From a virus: DNA of 57,957 nt. Below, in pieces: positions 26,833 through 35,861 of this stretch. The stretch is taken from IMG/VR virus record IMGVR_UViG_3300034375_000839, positions 1-57,957 of that record. One strand, given 5' to 3'. Below the pieces are notes generated by a model. It ran no database searches, was not told where the DNA came from, and saw nothing but the letters and a program-made list of their open reading frames with translations. Every line of letters begins with the position of its first letter. Position 1 is the stretch's first letter. Position numbers and translations under genes: made by a program.

Positions 26833-27459
26833 TTAATAAAAGTACTCGTCAGTATCTCCAAGCCTTTTATTCTTTTCGTTTTCTACTTGGTAGTACTCTG
26901 TACTTACTTTAAAATCAGGCTTCAAAGGTTCTTCAGGTGTGAGGGAATTATCATAGACTCTCATTCTGTTATTGGGATAGAGAGCATACTGTCCATTCAC
27001 AAGTTCAATTAAATTAAAAGACTTATGCTCTTCAGGCACTTCACTTGTGCTGTAGTCTATTTCATCTGCAAAGGGATGGTAGTTATCAAGGGTGCAGATA
27101 TAAAATCCCTTGACAGTTCCAAAGTCATGTGTTAAAATTTCGTAGTCCATTGTGGAGATAAACTGTTTATGTATGTTGACTACACCATAGTCCATACAAT
27201 TCCAAAACTGTAAATTGTTAAGTGGCATATCAGGGTCAGGTAACTTAGGCTTGGACAGGAATGCAGAGATGGGAAGCTTGTCAAACAATGCACCATACTT
27301 AGGAAGATATGTTTCAAAGTAGAAGGCTCTTCCAGGTATTGACTTAGCAGTCACCCAGTTACCTTCTACAAATTCTCCATGACCATCCTTGAAGTCTCTT
27401 AGATATTCTTTTCTTACCCATACTTTGTTTGAAGGTAGGTTAGCTATTAGTGTTGACAT
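26833..27459 (-). CDS. conserved phage protein of unknown function, 208 aa
   Basis: WVRKEYLRDFKDGHGEFVEG, then SIPGRAFYFETYLPKYGALF and DKLPISAFLSKP, are strongly conserved in hypothetical proteins of marine podoviruses and cyanophages that I recall. The middle holds VPEEHKSFNLIELVNGQYAL and PNNRMRVYD. It is a soluble protein with no recognisable catalytic motif. It lies 3' of the ribonucleotide reductase and ends 8 bp before the -35 box of the next promoter. Function unknown. Confidence 0.7.
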   Translation of the reverse strand: MSTLIANLPSNKVWVRKEYLRDFKDGHGEFVEGNWVTAKSIPGRAFYFETYLPKYGALFDKLPISAFLSKPKLPDPDMPLNNLQFWNCMDYGVVNIHKQFISTMDYEILTHDFGTVKGFYICTLDNYHPFADEIDYSTSEVPEEHKSFNLIELVNGQYALYPNNRMRVYDNSLTPEEPLKPDFKVSTEYYQVENEKNKRLGDTDEYFY

Positions 27460-27571
27460 TATTTTTCTTGAATACCTTTCTTCCCTTAAAGAATACTATT
27501 GAGTTTATGCAAGTGTTAATGGTGATTGCAATTAACAACCACCACTGCCACCAATCAAGTTCATTCCCCAT
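27440..27571 (-). CDS. micro membrane protein coupled to ribonucleotide reductase, 43 aa
   Basis: ATG overlaps the reductase stop (TAATG), giving MGNELDWWQWWLLIAITINT, then CINSIVFFKGRK and a basic Asn-rich tail. A Trp-rich N-terminus precedes a single membrane helix and a positive C-terminus (N-out, C-in expected). It ends 20 bp inside the next gene. It is too short for most gene finders, but start overlap, frame and topology look real. Role unknown. Confidence 0.6.
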   Translation of the reverse strand: MGNELDWWQWWLLIAITINTCINSIVFFKGRKVFKKNNVNTNS

Positions 27572-29508
27572 TATGTTATGTCCACTATCTCACACGAACC
27601 TGCAACACAAGCAAACTCTTTACTGCCTGTAGTTGTATCTTCTTTTTCGTAGTCTGATAATTTAGACCAATCAATAGACTTAGGCATTATATTTTTTAAC
27701 TCCAAGTATTCTTCTCTTTCTACATCTTGGTAAGGTGCTTGCTTATATACATGGTCATAAAAAGGAAGGAAGGAAATGCCTGATACCTCATCAAAGTTTT
27801 TATAAACCCATGCTCCTACTTCCATCCACTCATCCTTCTTAACAGATATAGTTACAGAAGGTTTGTGTTCACACCAATGTCTCTGAAAGATTAACCAATA
27901 ATCTAATTGTTCAATAGCAGTCATTTCAGTTCTAGTTATTGCACCTTCAGGAGACTTAGTAGGAAAGCTAAACACAGTTGTGGTTTCGTGTTCAATACCT
28001 ACAGAAGGTTCTGAAGGAATGCCTGCATCTTTCATAAACTGTGTGAGTGGGTCTGTGTTCCCTGCTCTTACAGTTCTTATGTAGTATTCACTATGTCTTG
28101 CATGAATACCTGATGCACTATCAACCAACTGACTAACTGTACCACTAGGTTTGACACAAGTAATTGCAGTTGACTGAGGTATACCTAACATCTTGGCATA
28201 CTTTTTATTTGTTTCTACTGCAACATTCTTTAGATTTTCTAGTGTATCTTTTAATGTAATGTTGCGAGGTGTAAGTAAAGGACAGTCAAGTATACCTGTA
28301 AGAGAAACTCCTAACAGTCTTTCCTCTTCTGTATTCTGTTTCCATATCTTACGTAAATATTTAAAGTTAGTAAGTGTTGATTGAAGTGTTCCTAATATTG
28401 TTGCAACTTCTACTTTTTGTTTTAGAGATTCTATAGTGTCACCTTCTCTACAAACAACTTCAGTTAGGTTACAGAACTGATAAGGTCTTAGAATAATTTC
28501 ACTACAAGGATTGCAACCAAACTCATGGTCAGCATCTCGTCTACCATTTTCTTTGACTTTGTTTTTTGCTGCCTGTCTATTGAAGATACCTCTCTCACCT
28601 GAATTAGATTCATATAGAGACAACCATTCTTTCATAAATGTTCCTATGTTAGGTTTATCTCTATAGGCAACAGAGTTATTGGCTTGACCTCTTTGACCAT
28701 TTCTTATTATATTTTCTTCAGGTATATCCCACCACTCTCCTGACTTACAATGTCTTATTTGGTCATCATTTAAATTAGACAAAGAGATAAGGGCAGAACG
28801 TCTTACACCACCTACAACAACTGCCTGTCCAATCTTACACATGATATCATGGCACTCAATAGGATAAAGTCTTCTGCCTTTTGCATCTTTAAACTTATCT
28901 ATAGTAAACTTACATAGATTAAGGAAAGGTTCAGGTCCTGATGCTCTACCACCCATAGTATTTAACTTAGCTCCTGCAGGTCTTACTTCAGATACGTCTA
29001 TTGTAGGTATCTGACCTACATATAACATAGCAATTAACTCTCTCAAAGCTTTTGCCCAACCTGGTCTAGAGTCAGCAACCTTTATAACTGTAGTGCTGTC
29101 TTCAAAATGCTCATTAACAATAGGTAGTTTGTCAACATTACTTCTTTCAACAGAGAAGCCTACACCTGTACCACACATAAGAATGTACATACACTCGTCA
29201 AAGGCTCTAGGTGAATCTACAGGTATGTAACTGCAGTTGTAGCTAGTTACATTACAATTCTGAAGAGCAGGTCCTGCAGTCATCAATGCCCTCATAGAAG
29301 GCATAACTTCTAGACCTAGTATCTTTTGTTCTAGTTTCTTTCTAAGAGAATCTGTTAAAGTTTTACTATGCAATCCCTGCATGTAGTCAAAATATCTTGA
29401 GACAGTTTCTGTCCAAGTCTCTCTTCTTTGTTCGTCTTCCTTCCATCTTGCATAGCGAGATAAAGCAATAAAGTTTTGATAGTCTGTTGGTAGTAAGTTA
29501 CTTTTCAT
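27571..29508 (-). CDS. nrdJ: class II (B12-dependent) ribonucleotide reductase, monomeric type, 645 aa
   Basis: Converts ribonucleoside triphosphates to deoxyribonucleotides with adenosylcobalamin, supplying phage DNA synthesis. An N-terminal region with NCNVTSYNCSY (Cys85 and Cys92) supplies a disulphide-forming cysteine. NPCSEIILRPYQFC holds the radical cysteine, the catalytic Glu two residues later and the second disulphide cysteine 11 residues on, as in the Lactobacillus enzyme (C408, E410, C419). CVAGSC (CxxxxC) at the C-terminus is the reductant shuttle. It needs host or scavenged B12. TAGGAC precedes the ATG. Confidence 0.9.
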   Translation of the reverse strand: MKSNLLPTDYQNFIALSRYARWKEDEQRRETWTETVSRYFDYMQGLHSKTLTDSLRKKLEQKILGLEVMPSMRALMTAGPALQNCNVTSYNCSYIPVDSPRAFDECMYILMCGTGVGFSVERSNVDKLPIVNEHFEDSTTVIKVADSRPGWAKALRELIAMLYVGQIPTIDVSEVRPAGAKLNTMGGRASGPEPFLNLCKFTIDKFKDAKGRRLYPIECHDIMCKIGQAVVVGGVRRSALISLSNLNDDQIRHCKSGEWWDIPEENIIRNGQRGQANNSVAYRDKPNIGTFMKEWLSLYESNSGERGIFNRQAAKNKVKENGRRDADHEFGCNPCSEIILRPYQFCNLTEVVCREGDTIESLKQKVEVATILGTLQSTLTNFKYLRKIWKQNTEEERLLGVSLTGILDCPLLTPRNITLKDTLENLKNVAVETNKKYAKMLGIPQSTAITCVKPSGTVSQLVDSASGIHARHSEYYIRTVRAGNTDPLTQFMKDAGIPSEPSVGIEHETTTVFSFPTKSPEGAITRTEMTAIEQLDYWLIFQRHWCEHKPSVTISVKKDEWMEVGAWVYKNFDEVSGISFLPFYDHVYKQAPYQDVEREEYLELKNIMPKSIDWSKLSDYEKEDTTTGSKEFACVAGSCEIVDIT

Positions 29509-29509
29509 T

Positions 29510-29854
29510 TTAATGTCCTAACACTGCGTTGATTCGTTTTCTTGTATATTCTACTTCACCTGATTCTAAAACTTTAAATGCAAACTCTCTCATATAATTA
29601 TGGTCAATGTTTGCATAGTCACATACCATTTTAAAATCTTCTGAGGTAACACCTACAGATGCAAAGAACCATGCCTTTGCCCTGTCTCTTTCAAGTGAGG
29701 ATGTCTCAGGCTCACCCTTGTAAGAAGGTTTAGTCGCATCAAGTAATGCCTGAAGGATGACACACATATATAATGTTTGTTCAGGAGTTGTTCTTTCTCT
29801 AAAGACATCTTCCTCAACAACAAAGTTTAAATTTGTATTTACTTTGTTATCCAT
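29510..29854 (-). CDS. conserved helical phage protein, 114 aa
   Basis: A helical protein with DVFRERTTPEQTLYMCVILQ, then RAKAWFFASVGVTSEDFKMV, which I know as a hypothetical protein beside nrdJ and endonuclease genes in marine podoviruses. It is adjacent to nrdJ (1 bp gap) and overlaps endonuclease I by 16 bp. It may bind DNA or regulate the reductase; unproven. Confidence 0.65.
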   Translation of the reverse strand: MDNKVNTNLNFVVEEDVFRERTTPEQTLYMCVILQALLDATKPSYKGEPETSSLERDRAKAWFFASVGVTSEDFKMVCDYANIDHNYMREFAFKVLESGEVEYTRKRINAVLGH

Positions 29855-30213
29855 TCTTTTGGTATCCCATCACTGAATTTGCAATACTTGAATCCATTCT
29901 TCTCACACCAAGTAGCATAAGTCATCTTTCCATTTTTGTATAGCTTCCTATTGGGATTATCAAAGACAAATCGAATGTCGTAATGAGGACACTGCTTTCT
30001 TACAAACAGATGTTTCTTTCTGTCCTCTAGTACGAACCTTCCCTTTACCTCTAGGATAATCCCATTACTTAATACAAAATCAGGAATATACTTTTTGGAT
30101 TCTAGCCATTCATAATTTATGATTAGCTTTTCGTATTTAAATGATACCTTATTTTCTTTTAAGAAGCAATAGGTATTGTACTCTGAATTAGAACGAAACT
30201 TATGCTTTGGCAT
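29839..30213 (-). CDS. T7 endonuclease I-like Holliday junction resolvase, 124 aa
   Basis: PDFVLSNGIILEVKG has Asp45, Glu55 and Lys57, spaced exactly as T7 gp3 D55, E65, K67. Glu11 fits T7 Glu20. DRKKHLFVRKQCPHYDIRFV and WCEKNGFKYC are further clear family matches. It resolves branched DNA before packaging and degrades host DNA. Overlaps its neighbours on both sides (14 and 16 bp). Confidence 0.9.
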   Translation of the reverse strand: MPKHKFRSNSEYNTYCFLKENKVSFKYEKLIINYEWLESKKYIPDFVLSNGIILEVKGRFVLEDRKKHLFVRKQCPHYDIRFVFDNPNRKLYKNGKMTYATWCEKNGFKYCKFSDGIPKEWITK

Positions 30214-31063
30214 TAGTAATTTCTTCTACATCAGGAGTCTTGTTAACCTGTGTTAGATAACGTACTCCTGTGGAATACTTGAACTTTCTTAATCCTTTGC
30301 CTTGATTAGCATCAGACCAACAATGTTCCTTGTATCCACAGAAGACGCAACCTAGTGCAAGTTTTTTATTACCTGACTTGCCATCAGGTTCATCAGGAAA
30401 ACATTTCTGAGGTGGAGAGGAAGACTTAACAACATCCTTGAGATGTTTGACCCTGTCAGAAGCATTTATCATATGTATACTTTCCACAGGCATGTAAGTA
30501 AGTTCTCCTGTAGATTTGTCTATTGCAAGAAAGCCTGCTGAGTCATCACCTGCACTCTCTGCATAGGCACTTATCTGAGATATGTAACCAAATGGGTCAT
30601 TGGTAGTAAGAGAACCATCCTTAAACTTCTTGAAGCTATAAGATGAAGCACTCTTTATATCAACAAGAGTACCATCTATCCTACAATCCTTATGACCCTT
30701 GACACCTTCTATCTCTTCCATCTTCTGCATTTCAGATACGTCATGTCCTGAAGCTTCTGCAAGAAGTATAACAAGAGACTCTAGGATTTCTCCATACAAA
30801 AACTTTATTTTAGTTTTAGCATCTAGTTTATTTGGTTTTATATCTGACTTTATATCATACCATAATTGTCTGTCAGGTCTTCCTATTTGAGAGAGCCTTA
30901 ACGTAGTTACGTCATCTCTCTTCTCAAATAAGAACTTCTCAATAGAGTCCATTACATTTTTGTTAAAGGTTTCTATAAAAGTTTTATCAGTTTTTCTTTT
31001 ATCTAAACCTTCATCAATAGTCCTGTAAATATCTTGGACTAATGTGTCTACCTTTTTGCTCAT
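30200..31063 (-). CDS. Cas4/RecB-like PD-(D/E)XK exonuclease, 287 aa
   Basis: I start at ATG 31063 after AAAGGAA; an open frame extends 14 codons further. GHKDCRIDGTLVDIKSASS holds the nuclease core (Asp then DIK), and QISAYAE is the RecB motif III. Near the C-terminus KCFPDEP and then GCVFCGYKEHC place four cysteines as in Cas4/AddB 4Fe-4S clusters. It probably degrades or recombines DNA in the role of T7 gp6 exonuclease. The precise polarity is unknown. Confidence 0.8.
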   Translation of the reverse strand: MSKKVDTLVQDIYRTIDEGLDKRKTDKTFIETFNKNVMDSIEKFLFEKRDDVTTLRLSQIGRPDRQLWYDIKSDIKPNKLDAKTKIKFLYGEILESLVILLAEASGHDVSEMQKMEEIEGVKGHKDCRIDGTLVDIKSASSYSFKKFKDGSLTTNDPFGYISQISAYAESAGDDSAGFLAIDKSTGELTYMPVESIHMINASDRVKHLKDVVKSSSPPQKCFPDEPDGKSGNKKLALGCVFCGYKEHCWSDANQGKGLRKFKYSTGVRYLTQVNKTPDVEEITNAKA

Positions 31064-31122
31064 AATATATTCCTTTATAAAATTTTCCCACCAACCACAA
31101 CCCACTTCAGCATTAAGCTTAT

Positions 31123-31581
31123 TTAGAAAGGAATCTCATCAGAGTCTAAGTTATCTCCTGACTTATATCCATCAGGTATGACATCAAAGTCCTCACCTTC
31201 TGAATATTCTACAAGATTAATAACTTGGACTGCCTGCAGGTCAGCACCTATACCACTCTTACCTGCATAACTCCATTCATACGTTTTATAAAGGACATTA
31301 ACATCAGAACCATTTCCAACTAATGTTCCCTTGATGTCTCTCTTTTGAGAGTCTTTTAAAGATGGTGGATTGTTTTGACTACCATTCTTAGAAGTTACTT
31401 TTCTCTTCAGGGTAACAAAGTCTCCTCTATCATCATCTTTATTCTTTACTGCTAGACCTGAGTCTATAGCTTTCTTTTTATTAGCTTCATCTAAAGCTAG
31501 GTCAATACTCCAAACAGGCTCGAATGTAGTGTTTGGATTTGAAATAGATGCCCAATAGGCTTTACCACTTAATACTGGCAT
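31123..31581 (-). CDS. ssb: single-stranded DNA-binding protein (T7 gp2.5-like), 152 aa
   Basis: An OB-fold-sized beta protein with AYWASISNPNTTFEPVWSID at its start and a C-terminal acidic tail ending DSDEIPF, like the E. coli SSB tip DDDIPF that recruits partners. It coats ssDNA and stimulates polymerase and helicase. AAGGAG site; a consensus promoter lies 57 bp upstream. The family is from motif and position between the nuclease and polymerase genes. Confidence 0.75.
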   Translation of the reverse strand: MPVLSGKAYWASISNPNTTFEPVWSIDLALDEANKKKAIDSGLAVKNKDDDRGDFVTLKRKVTSKNGSQNNPPSLKDSQKRDIKGTLVGNGSDVNVLYKTYEWSYAGKSGIGADLQAVQVINLVEYSEGEDFDVIPDGYKSGDNLDSDEIPF

Positions 31582-31637
31582 ATGTCTTACTCCTTAGTTT
31601 GTTAGTGCAATCTTAGTTGCTTGTTAAATTATAACGA

Positions 31638-31666
31638 ATTATACTACACCTCAAAAGGTATGTCAA
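31638..31666 (-). promoter_or_regulatory. perfect consensus sigma-70 promoter before ssb
   Basis: Minus strand: TTGACA (31666-31661), 17-bp spacer, TATAAT (31643-31638). The spacer ends GAGGTGTAG, and the promoter at 36375-36403 ends its spacer with AAGGTGTAG too. It drives ssb, both nucleases and probably the reductase. Confidence 0.85.
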
Positions 31667-31670
31667 CCCA

Positions 31671-33323
31671 TTAATGTGTTTCATACCAATTTTTTCCTAT
31701 TTTATATTCACTATCCAAAGGACATTGAACATTCAGTTCTTTCTCTACAAGCTTCATAGCCTTTTGAGTTAGGTCTCCAAACCTTTCAGCTTGGTCTCTA
31801 CGAACCTCAAATTGGTATTCGTCATGGATAGATGCAACAAGTTTATAATCATATCCCTGTTGCACCTTTAAAGTTATTTGTCGTAACCATTCCTTACAAA
31901 TGATTGCACCTGCACCCTGTAGTAGTAGGTTCATTGATGCATGAAATTGTCTGACCTTTAGTAGTCTACCATCAATACCTCTTATGAGTCCTGTCTTGGC
32001 TACTCTGTCTACCTTATCACGCAAGGTCTTAAGAGCAGGCATATTGGACATAAACTTATTGATAATATTCTTGCCTTCAGTCTTACCACCACCAACTATC
32101 TGACCTATCTTATCAGGTCCTGCTCCATAGATTAGAGCATAGATAAAAGTCTTTGCTTGGTCTCTTGTCTTCAGACCTGCAGCCTTCTGATTGGCAGTAT
32201 GTATGTCACCTTCAACAACTTCCTTTGTAAACTTGGAATCACCCATGTAGTGGGCAAGGCAACGAAGCTCTAGGCTAGATGCATCACAACCTAGTAACAC
32301 ATAATTACTATTGGTAGGTATCCAAACTGACCTACATTCCTTTCCATAGGGAGAATAGGAAGCAGGAACTTGAGCCATATTTGGAGAGTTGTGAGCCATT
32401 CTTCCACTAATTGCTTTTAGTGTCATCACTCTACCATGCACCTTACCATCTTCTTGGACTACTTGTATCCAAGACTTAATCTGAGAAACTCTCTTCTGTA
32501 ATAGAAGATACTGAGCAATCTGTTTTGCTTCAGGAATATCTTTAATTTTTTTCAATGTTCCTTCATCAACAATAGGATGCCCTGTTGGTGTCAGGTTCTC
32601 AGGTTTCCAACCTTTCTCTATCAACCTCTTTGATATTTGTTGTCTAGAGTTAGGGTTGAACTCTTCCACACTATCAATCAATCTGTTACCTGTCTTCTCA
32701 GAGTATCTTTCTGTAATGATAGGTGGGAATATTTCTTGTAATTCTTTTTCTATCTTGTCTGCTTCTTCTTCAAGTCTTGCACATAACTTATCTGCCTGTT
32801 CAATGTCTAGTTTAAAACCATTCTCTTCCTGTCTGTTAACTATGGCTCTGACTTGATGTTCAAGAAGCATTGACTTCTTTGAATATTTTTTTAGTGTAGG
32901 TAATAAATGTTTATATAATTTATATGTCAACTCAACATCTTGTATACAATACTTTAACATATCTTCATTGAAGTGAGAGAAGTCATTGTAATCTATCTTA
33001 CCAAATCCCAATCTCTGTCCCCATGCCTTGAGTGAGTGTCCACCTTCTAGCATAGGGTCAGATAATTGTGAAAGGATAAGTGTGTCTCTGACCTGTGCAA
33101 GTTTTATCCTGCTACCTGTCAGCTTGTTGAGTATGGGAGCATCAAATGATATCCCATTATGCATAATAAATATATCTACAGATTCACTCCACTTAGCAAA
33201 GTCTTTTAGTGTATCTCCATACCATGATAATACATCTCCTTTATCAATGTCTTTGGCAACAATACAATGAATGACCTTTGCCTTGATGTCATCAGTTTCA
33301 ATATCTACTACAAATTTTCTCAT
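31671..33323 (-). CDS. family A DNA polymerase with 3'-5' exonuclease, T7-like, 550 aa
   Basis: Exonuclease motif Exo I is VVDIETDD (Asp7, Glu9); HNGISFDAP is Exo II and YCIQDVELTYKL Exo III. Polymerase motif A is GCDASSLELR (Asp347), motif B RDQAKTFIYALIYG, motif C SIHDEYQFEV. Tyr395 sits where E. coli Pol I has Phe762, as in T7 gp5; in phages this residue tends to go with fast, lytic replication. It is shorter than T7 gp5 (704) and may use another processivity factor. Its ATG overlaps the primase-helicase stop. Confidence 0.92.
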   Translation of the reverse strand: MRKFVVDIETDDIKAKVIHCIVAKDIDKGDVLSWYGDTLKDFAKWSESVDIFIMHNGISFDAPILNKLTGSRIKLAQVRDTLILSQLSDPMLEGGHSLKAWGQRLGFGKIDYNDFSHFNEDMLKYCIQDVELTYKLYKHLLPTLKKYSKKSMLLEHQVRAIVNRQEENGFKLDIEQADKLCARLEEEADKIEKELQEIFPPIITERYSEKTGNRLIDSVEEFNPNSRQQISKRLIEKGWKPENLTPTGHPIVDEGTLKKIKDIPEAKQIAQYLLLQKRVSQIKSWIQVVQEDGKVHGRVMTLKAISGRMAHNSPNMAQVPASYSPYGKECRSVWIPTNSNYVLLGCDASSLELRCLAHYMGDSKFTKEVVEGDIHTANQKAAGLKTRDQAKTFIYALIYGAGPDKIGQIVGGGKTEGKNIINKFMSNMPALKTLRDKVDRVAKTGLIRGIDGRLLKVRQFHASMNLLLQGAGAIICKEWLRQITLKVQQGYDYKLVASIHDEYQFEVRRDQAERFGDLTQKAMKLVEKELNVQCPLDSEYKIGKNWYETH

Positions 33324-34966
33324 AAAAAGTCCTCTACATCTGATTGGTTGTCAGACTCAAGTGGATTGGAAATCTCTTTCAATCGACCTGTGTCCTTGTC
33401 ATATAACAGGTAAGCAGAGACACCTGTCTCACCTGCATATCTATTCTTTAGTACCCTGACAGTTGTTGTATTAGCCATGACAGGGTCTTCTGCTTGTTGG
33501 TCTCTCTCTAGTGCAATGACTGCATCTGATATCTGTGCAATAGAGTGTGAACCTCTTAGCATTGATAAGGATATTTCCTTACCCTGTTCCTGACCTTTAT
33601 CTCCTGTTGCTCTTCTCAAGTGAGATACTAGTAGCATGGCACATCTAGTTTCTTCTACAAGAGAACGTAGCTTAGTCATAAGTTGGTCAATGTTTCTTCT
33701 CTCATCCTCACCTTCAATACCTGATACAAGTATGGATAGGTGGTCAATGAGTATGTACTTACAGTCTAGTGCCTTGACCATGTATCTTACTCTGTTAAGT
33801 ATCTCATCAGTAGTAATAGAACCAAAGTGGTCAAAGCCATAGAACCTTCTAGTACCAATAGTCTTTCTTTCAAACTCTTTTAGTTGTTCTACTGTATAGT
33901 TCTTCTGTACTTCCTTGATATACAATCTGTCACTTGCTTCTACTGACATAATATGTAACATAGTTCTTGTTATGTTTTCTTCAAGAGAGAACACACCAAT
34001 GTTATGTTCAGTATTAGTTAGTAAGTGATGCATAAGTTCTCTCATAAGAGAAGACTTGCCTGCTCCTGTACCTGCAGTAAAAGTAACAAGTTCACCTGTA
34101 CGCATACCATACAACTTCTCATTGAGTCCATCATAAGGATAAAGACAAGTCTCTGTGTCATCTTCCTCATATATTCTTGATGTAATATCTGCAAGGTTAT
34201 GTATGCCTGCAGGAGTGTAGGGTTTAGCATTCCAAAAGTCTTGAGTGAACTCTTGCTTCTTACCTTTCATAAGATACTCATTAGCATCCTTGTATCTCAT
34301 GTCCATGATAAGACACTTGTTAGGTTCAAATATCTGAGCAACTTTTGTGGCTGCTTTTCTTCCATGCTCATCACTATCAAAGCATAACACAACCTTATCA
34401 AACTTATTTACATAGTCATAGTTAGCCTTGATATCTTTGAGTGCAGACTGACAACCATTCTTTATTGAAAGACATGCCCACTTAGAACCTTGTAACTCAT
34501 AGGCAGACATTGCATCAATCTCACCTTCACATATAGTAAGATACTTACCACCATGAGGAAACTTATTCTGTCCAAACAAGACTGCCTTGGGGATGTTACC
34601 TTCTGAAGAGAAACCTTTATTCTCTACAAGTCTTATCTTATTACCTATGTGACTATTATTAATGTCATAATAAGGATATATATGCTTGACCACATTGTGA
34701 TTTCTATCGTGTAAGACTTGGACATTAAAAAATTGTGTAGTCTCTCTCTTAATTGCTCTATCAGGTATACCATCTATAACTCCACTACTAAAATTTTGGT
34801 GATTACTATTTATGGATATAGGTTTTGTTACTTGTTCCATATCGTCTCCCTTTGAATAAGTTCTACATGAAAAGCAAAACTTAGTTCCACCTTCATATAA
34901 TACATTTGCATCAGATGAACCACACCTATCGCAACTACCTTTCTTAACTACTTTTGATTCACTCAT
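33320..34966 (-). CDS. primase-helicase, T7 gp4-like, 548 aa
   Basis: N-terminal zinc finger with Cys12, Cys15, Cys31, Cys34 (CDRCGSSDAN...CFSC) for template recognition. TOPRIM motif LTICEGEIDAMSAYEL at about residue 145. Walker A FTAGTGAGKSSLM at about residue 290 and Walker B YILIDHLSILVSG for the hexameric 5'-3' helicase. Closely matches T7 gp4 (566). It makes RNA primers and unwinds DNA for the polymerase encoded next to it. AAGGAATGATATG holds the ribosome site. Confidence 0.92.
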   Translation of the reverse strand: MSESKVVKKGSCDRCGSSDANVLYEGGTKFCFSCRTYSKGDDMEQVTKPISINSNHQNFSSGVIDGIPDRAIKRETTQFFNVQVLHDRNHNVVKHIYPYYDINNSHIGNKIRLVENKGFSSEGNIPKAVLFGQNKFPHGGKYLTICEGEIDAMSAYELQGSKWACLSIKNGCQSALKDIKANYDYVNKFDKVVLCFDSDEHGRKAATKVAQIFEPNKCLIMDMRYKDANEYLMKGKKQEFTQDFWNAKPYTPAGIHNLADITSRIYEEDDTETCLYPYDGLNEKLYGMRTGELVTFTAGTGAGKSSLMRELMHHLLTNTEHNIGVFSLEENITRTMLHIMSVEASDRLYIKEVQKNYTVEQLKEFERKTIGTRRFYGFDHFGSITTDEILNRVRYMVKALDCKYILIDHLSILVSGIEGEDERRNIDQLMTKLRSLVEETRCAMLLVSHLRRATGDKGQEQGKEISLSMLRGSHSIAQISDAVIALERDQQAEDPVMANTTTVRVLKNRYAGETGVSAYLLYDKDTGRLKEISNPLESDNQSDVEDFL

Positions 34967-34967
34967 A

Positions 34968-35177
34968 TCATTCCTTACTTGTTGTTAGTATCTTTGCAAT
35001 AGCTTCCATTGCACTCTTCTTAATTGAGTAGTACTTATTATCTATCTTATTATTATAAGCAACTATACATTCATATAAGTCTTTGTCTTTATCATAAGAT
35101 ACTACACACTCAACTTGTTTACCATCTACAAAACCATAGTAGTTATCATAGCCATATTGATTAGTCATCTTCTCCAT
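34968..35177 (-). CDS. small hypothetical protein, 69 aa
   Basis: Acidic/aromatic protein with NQYGYDNYYGFVDGKQVECV, a small beta domain, then a C-terminal helix. It precedes the primase gene by 1 bp and overlaps the upstream gene by 17 bp. ATG 35168 is an alternative start three codons later. Not recognised. Confidence 0.5.
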   Translation of the reverse strand: MEKMTNQYGYDNYYGFVDGKQVECVVSYDKDKDLYECIVAYNNKIDNKYYSIKKSAMEAIAKILTTSKE

Positions 35178-35346
35178 ACTCCTGTTTTATTATTTCATTT
35201 ATAAAGTCAGTATCACTTTCAATCTTGTCTGCGACCTCTTCTCTAGCATACTTCTTTGCTTCATGGTGAGTGTATCCTTCTTGGATTAACTCCTCATAGA
35301 TTTCTTTGTAGAGTTTCTGCTTGTCATTATCCCAAAGATTTTTCAT
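35161..35346 (-). CDS. small hypothetical helical protein, 61 aa
   Basis: Charged helical protein (IYEELIQEGYTHHEAKKYAR, then EEVADKI), ending in EYGEDD. The pattern suggests a small helix-turn-helix-like or coiled protein; not recognised. It overlaps the DUF3310 gene by 20 bp. Confidence 0.55.
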   Translation of the reverse strand: MKNLWDNDKQKLYKEIYEELIQEGYTHHEAKKYAREEVADKIESDTDFINEIIKQEYGEDD

Positions 35347-35638
35347 AGTTTTCTCTGTTCTTTATAAGTTTATTTAGATACCATTGAGCTTTCTTTAAAT
35401 CTTCAGTACCATTCTTGTATCTATATCTCCATAGATATTTCATAATGTTACCCTGTAGATAGTAAGCAAACCCTTCATCAGTCATTGCTTCAATAGCATC
35501 TATTGTTTCAATGCCTGCATTGTTGTAGTGAGGTGGACTGTTTACCATGTCCTCAAAGGAAGGTAATGTCATACCTTCTCCTATGTCATTAGTCTCTATA
35601 AGTTTTTTTACCATGTAATTGTCATACCTTTCTTCCAT
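35327..35638 (-). CDS. DUF3310 family protein, 103 aa
   Basis: SPPHYNNAGIETIDAIEAM, then YYLQGNIMKYLWRYRYKNGT and EDLKKAQWYLNKLI, is the complete DUF3310 signature (HYxxxGxExID, KYxxRxxxK, DLxKAxWYL). The family is common in phages and was suggested to be a nucleotide kinase-like or metabolism-linked protein, but its function is not established. Length typical. Confidence 0.85.
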   Translation of the reverse strand: MEERYDNYMVKKLIETNDIGEGMTLPSFEDMVNSPPHYNNAGIETIDAIEAMTDEGFAYYLQGNIMKYLWRYRYKNGTEDLKKAQWYLNKLIKNRENYEKSLG

Positions 35639-35646
35639 AAATACAC

Positions 35647-35850
35647 CTATGAATAATTAATTTTCTTTACTACATCAACGTAAGATTCTAACTTATCATT
35701 GAAGGTAGGCTTATCCATTAACTCCATCTTGTCAATGGCTTCCCATTCATCATTCGCACTTACTACAAAGGTGTTCTTAGTTATTTCAATTACATTAACT
35801 TCCCACCTATTGAGTAGTCTCTTTCTACCCTTTGAAACTTTACGAATCAT
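35647..35850 (-). CDS. small hypothetical protein, 67 aa
   Basis: Basic N-terminus (RKVSKGRKRLLNRWEVNVIE), then a beta-alpha segment (TFVVSANDEWEAIDKMELMD). The WEVNVIEITKNTFVVSANDE stretch resembles small phage proteins with a strand-turn-helix fold. It lies between DUF3310 and the nuclease-like gene. Function unknown. Confidence 0.5.
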   Translation of the reverse strand: MIRKVSKGRKRLLNRWEVNVIEITKNTFVVSANDEWEAIDKMELMDKPTFNDKLESYVDVVKKINYS

Positions 35851-35861
35851 ACCACAGTTTC

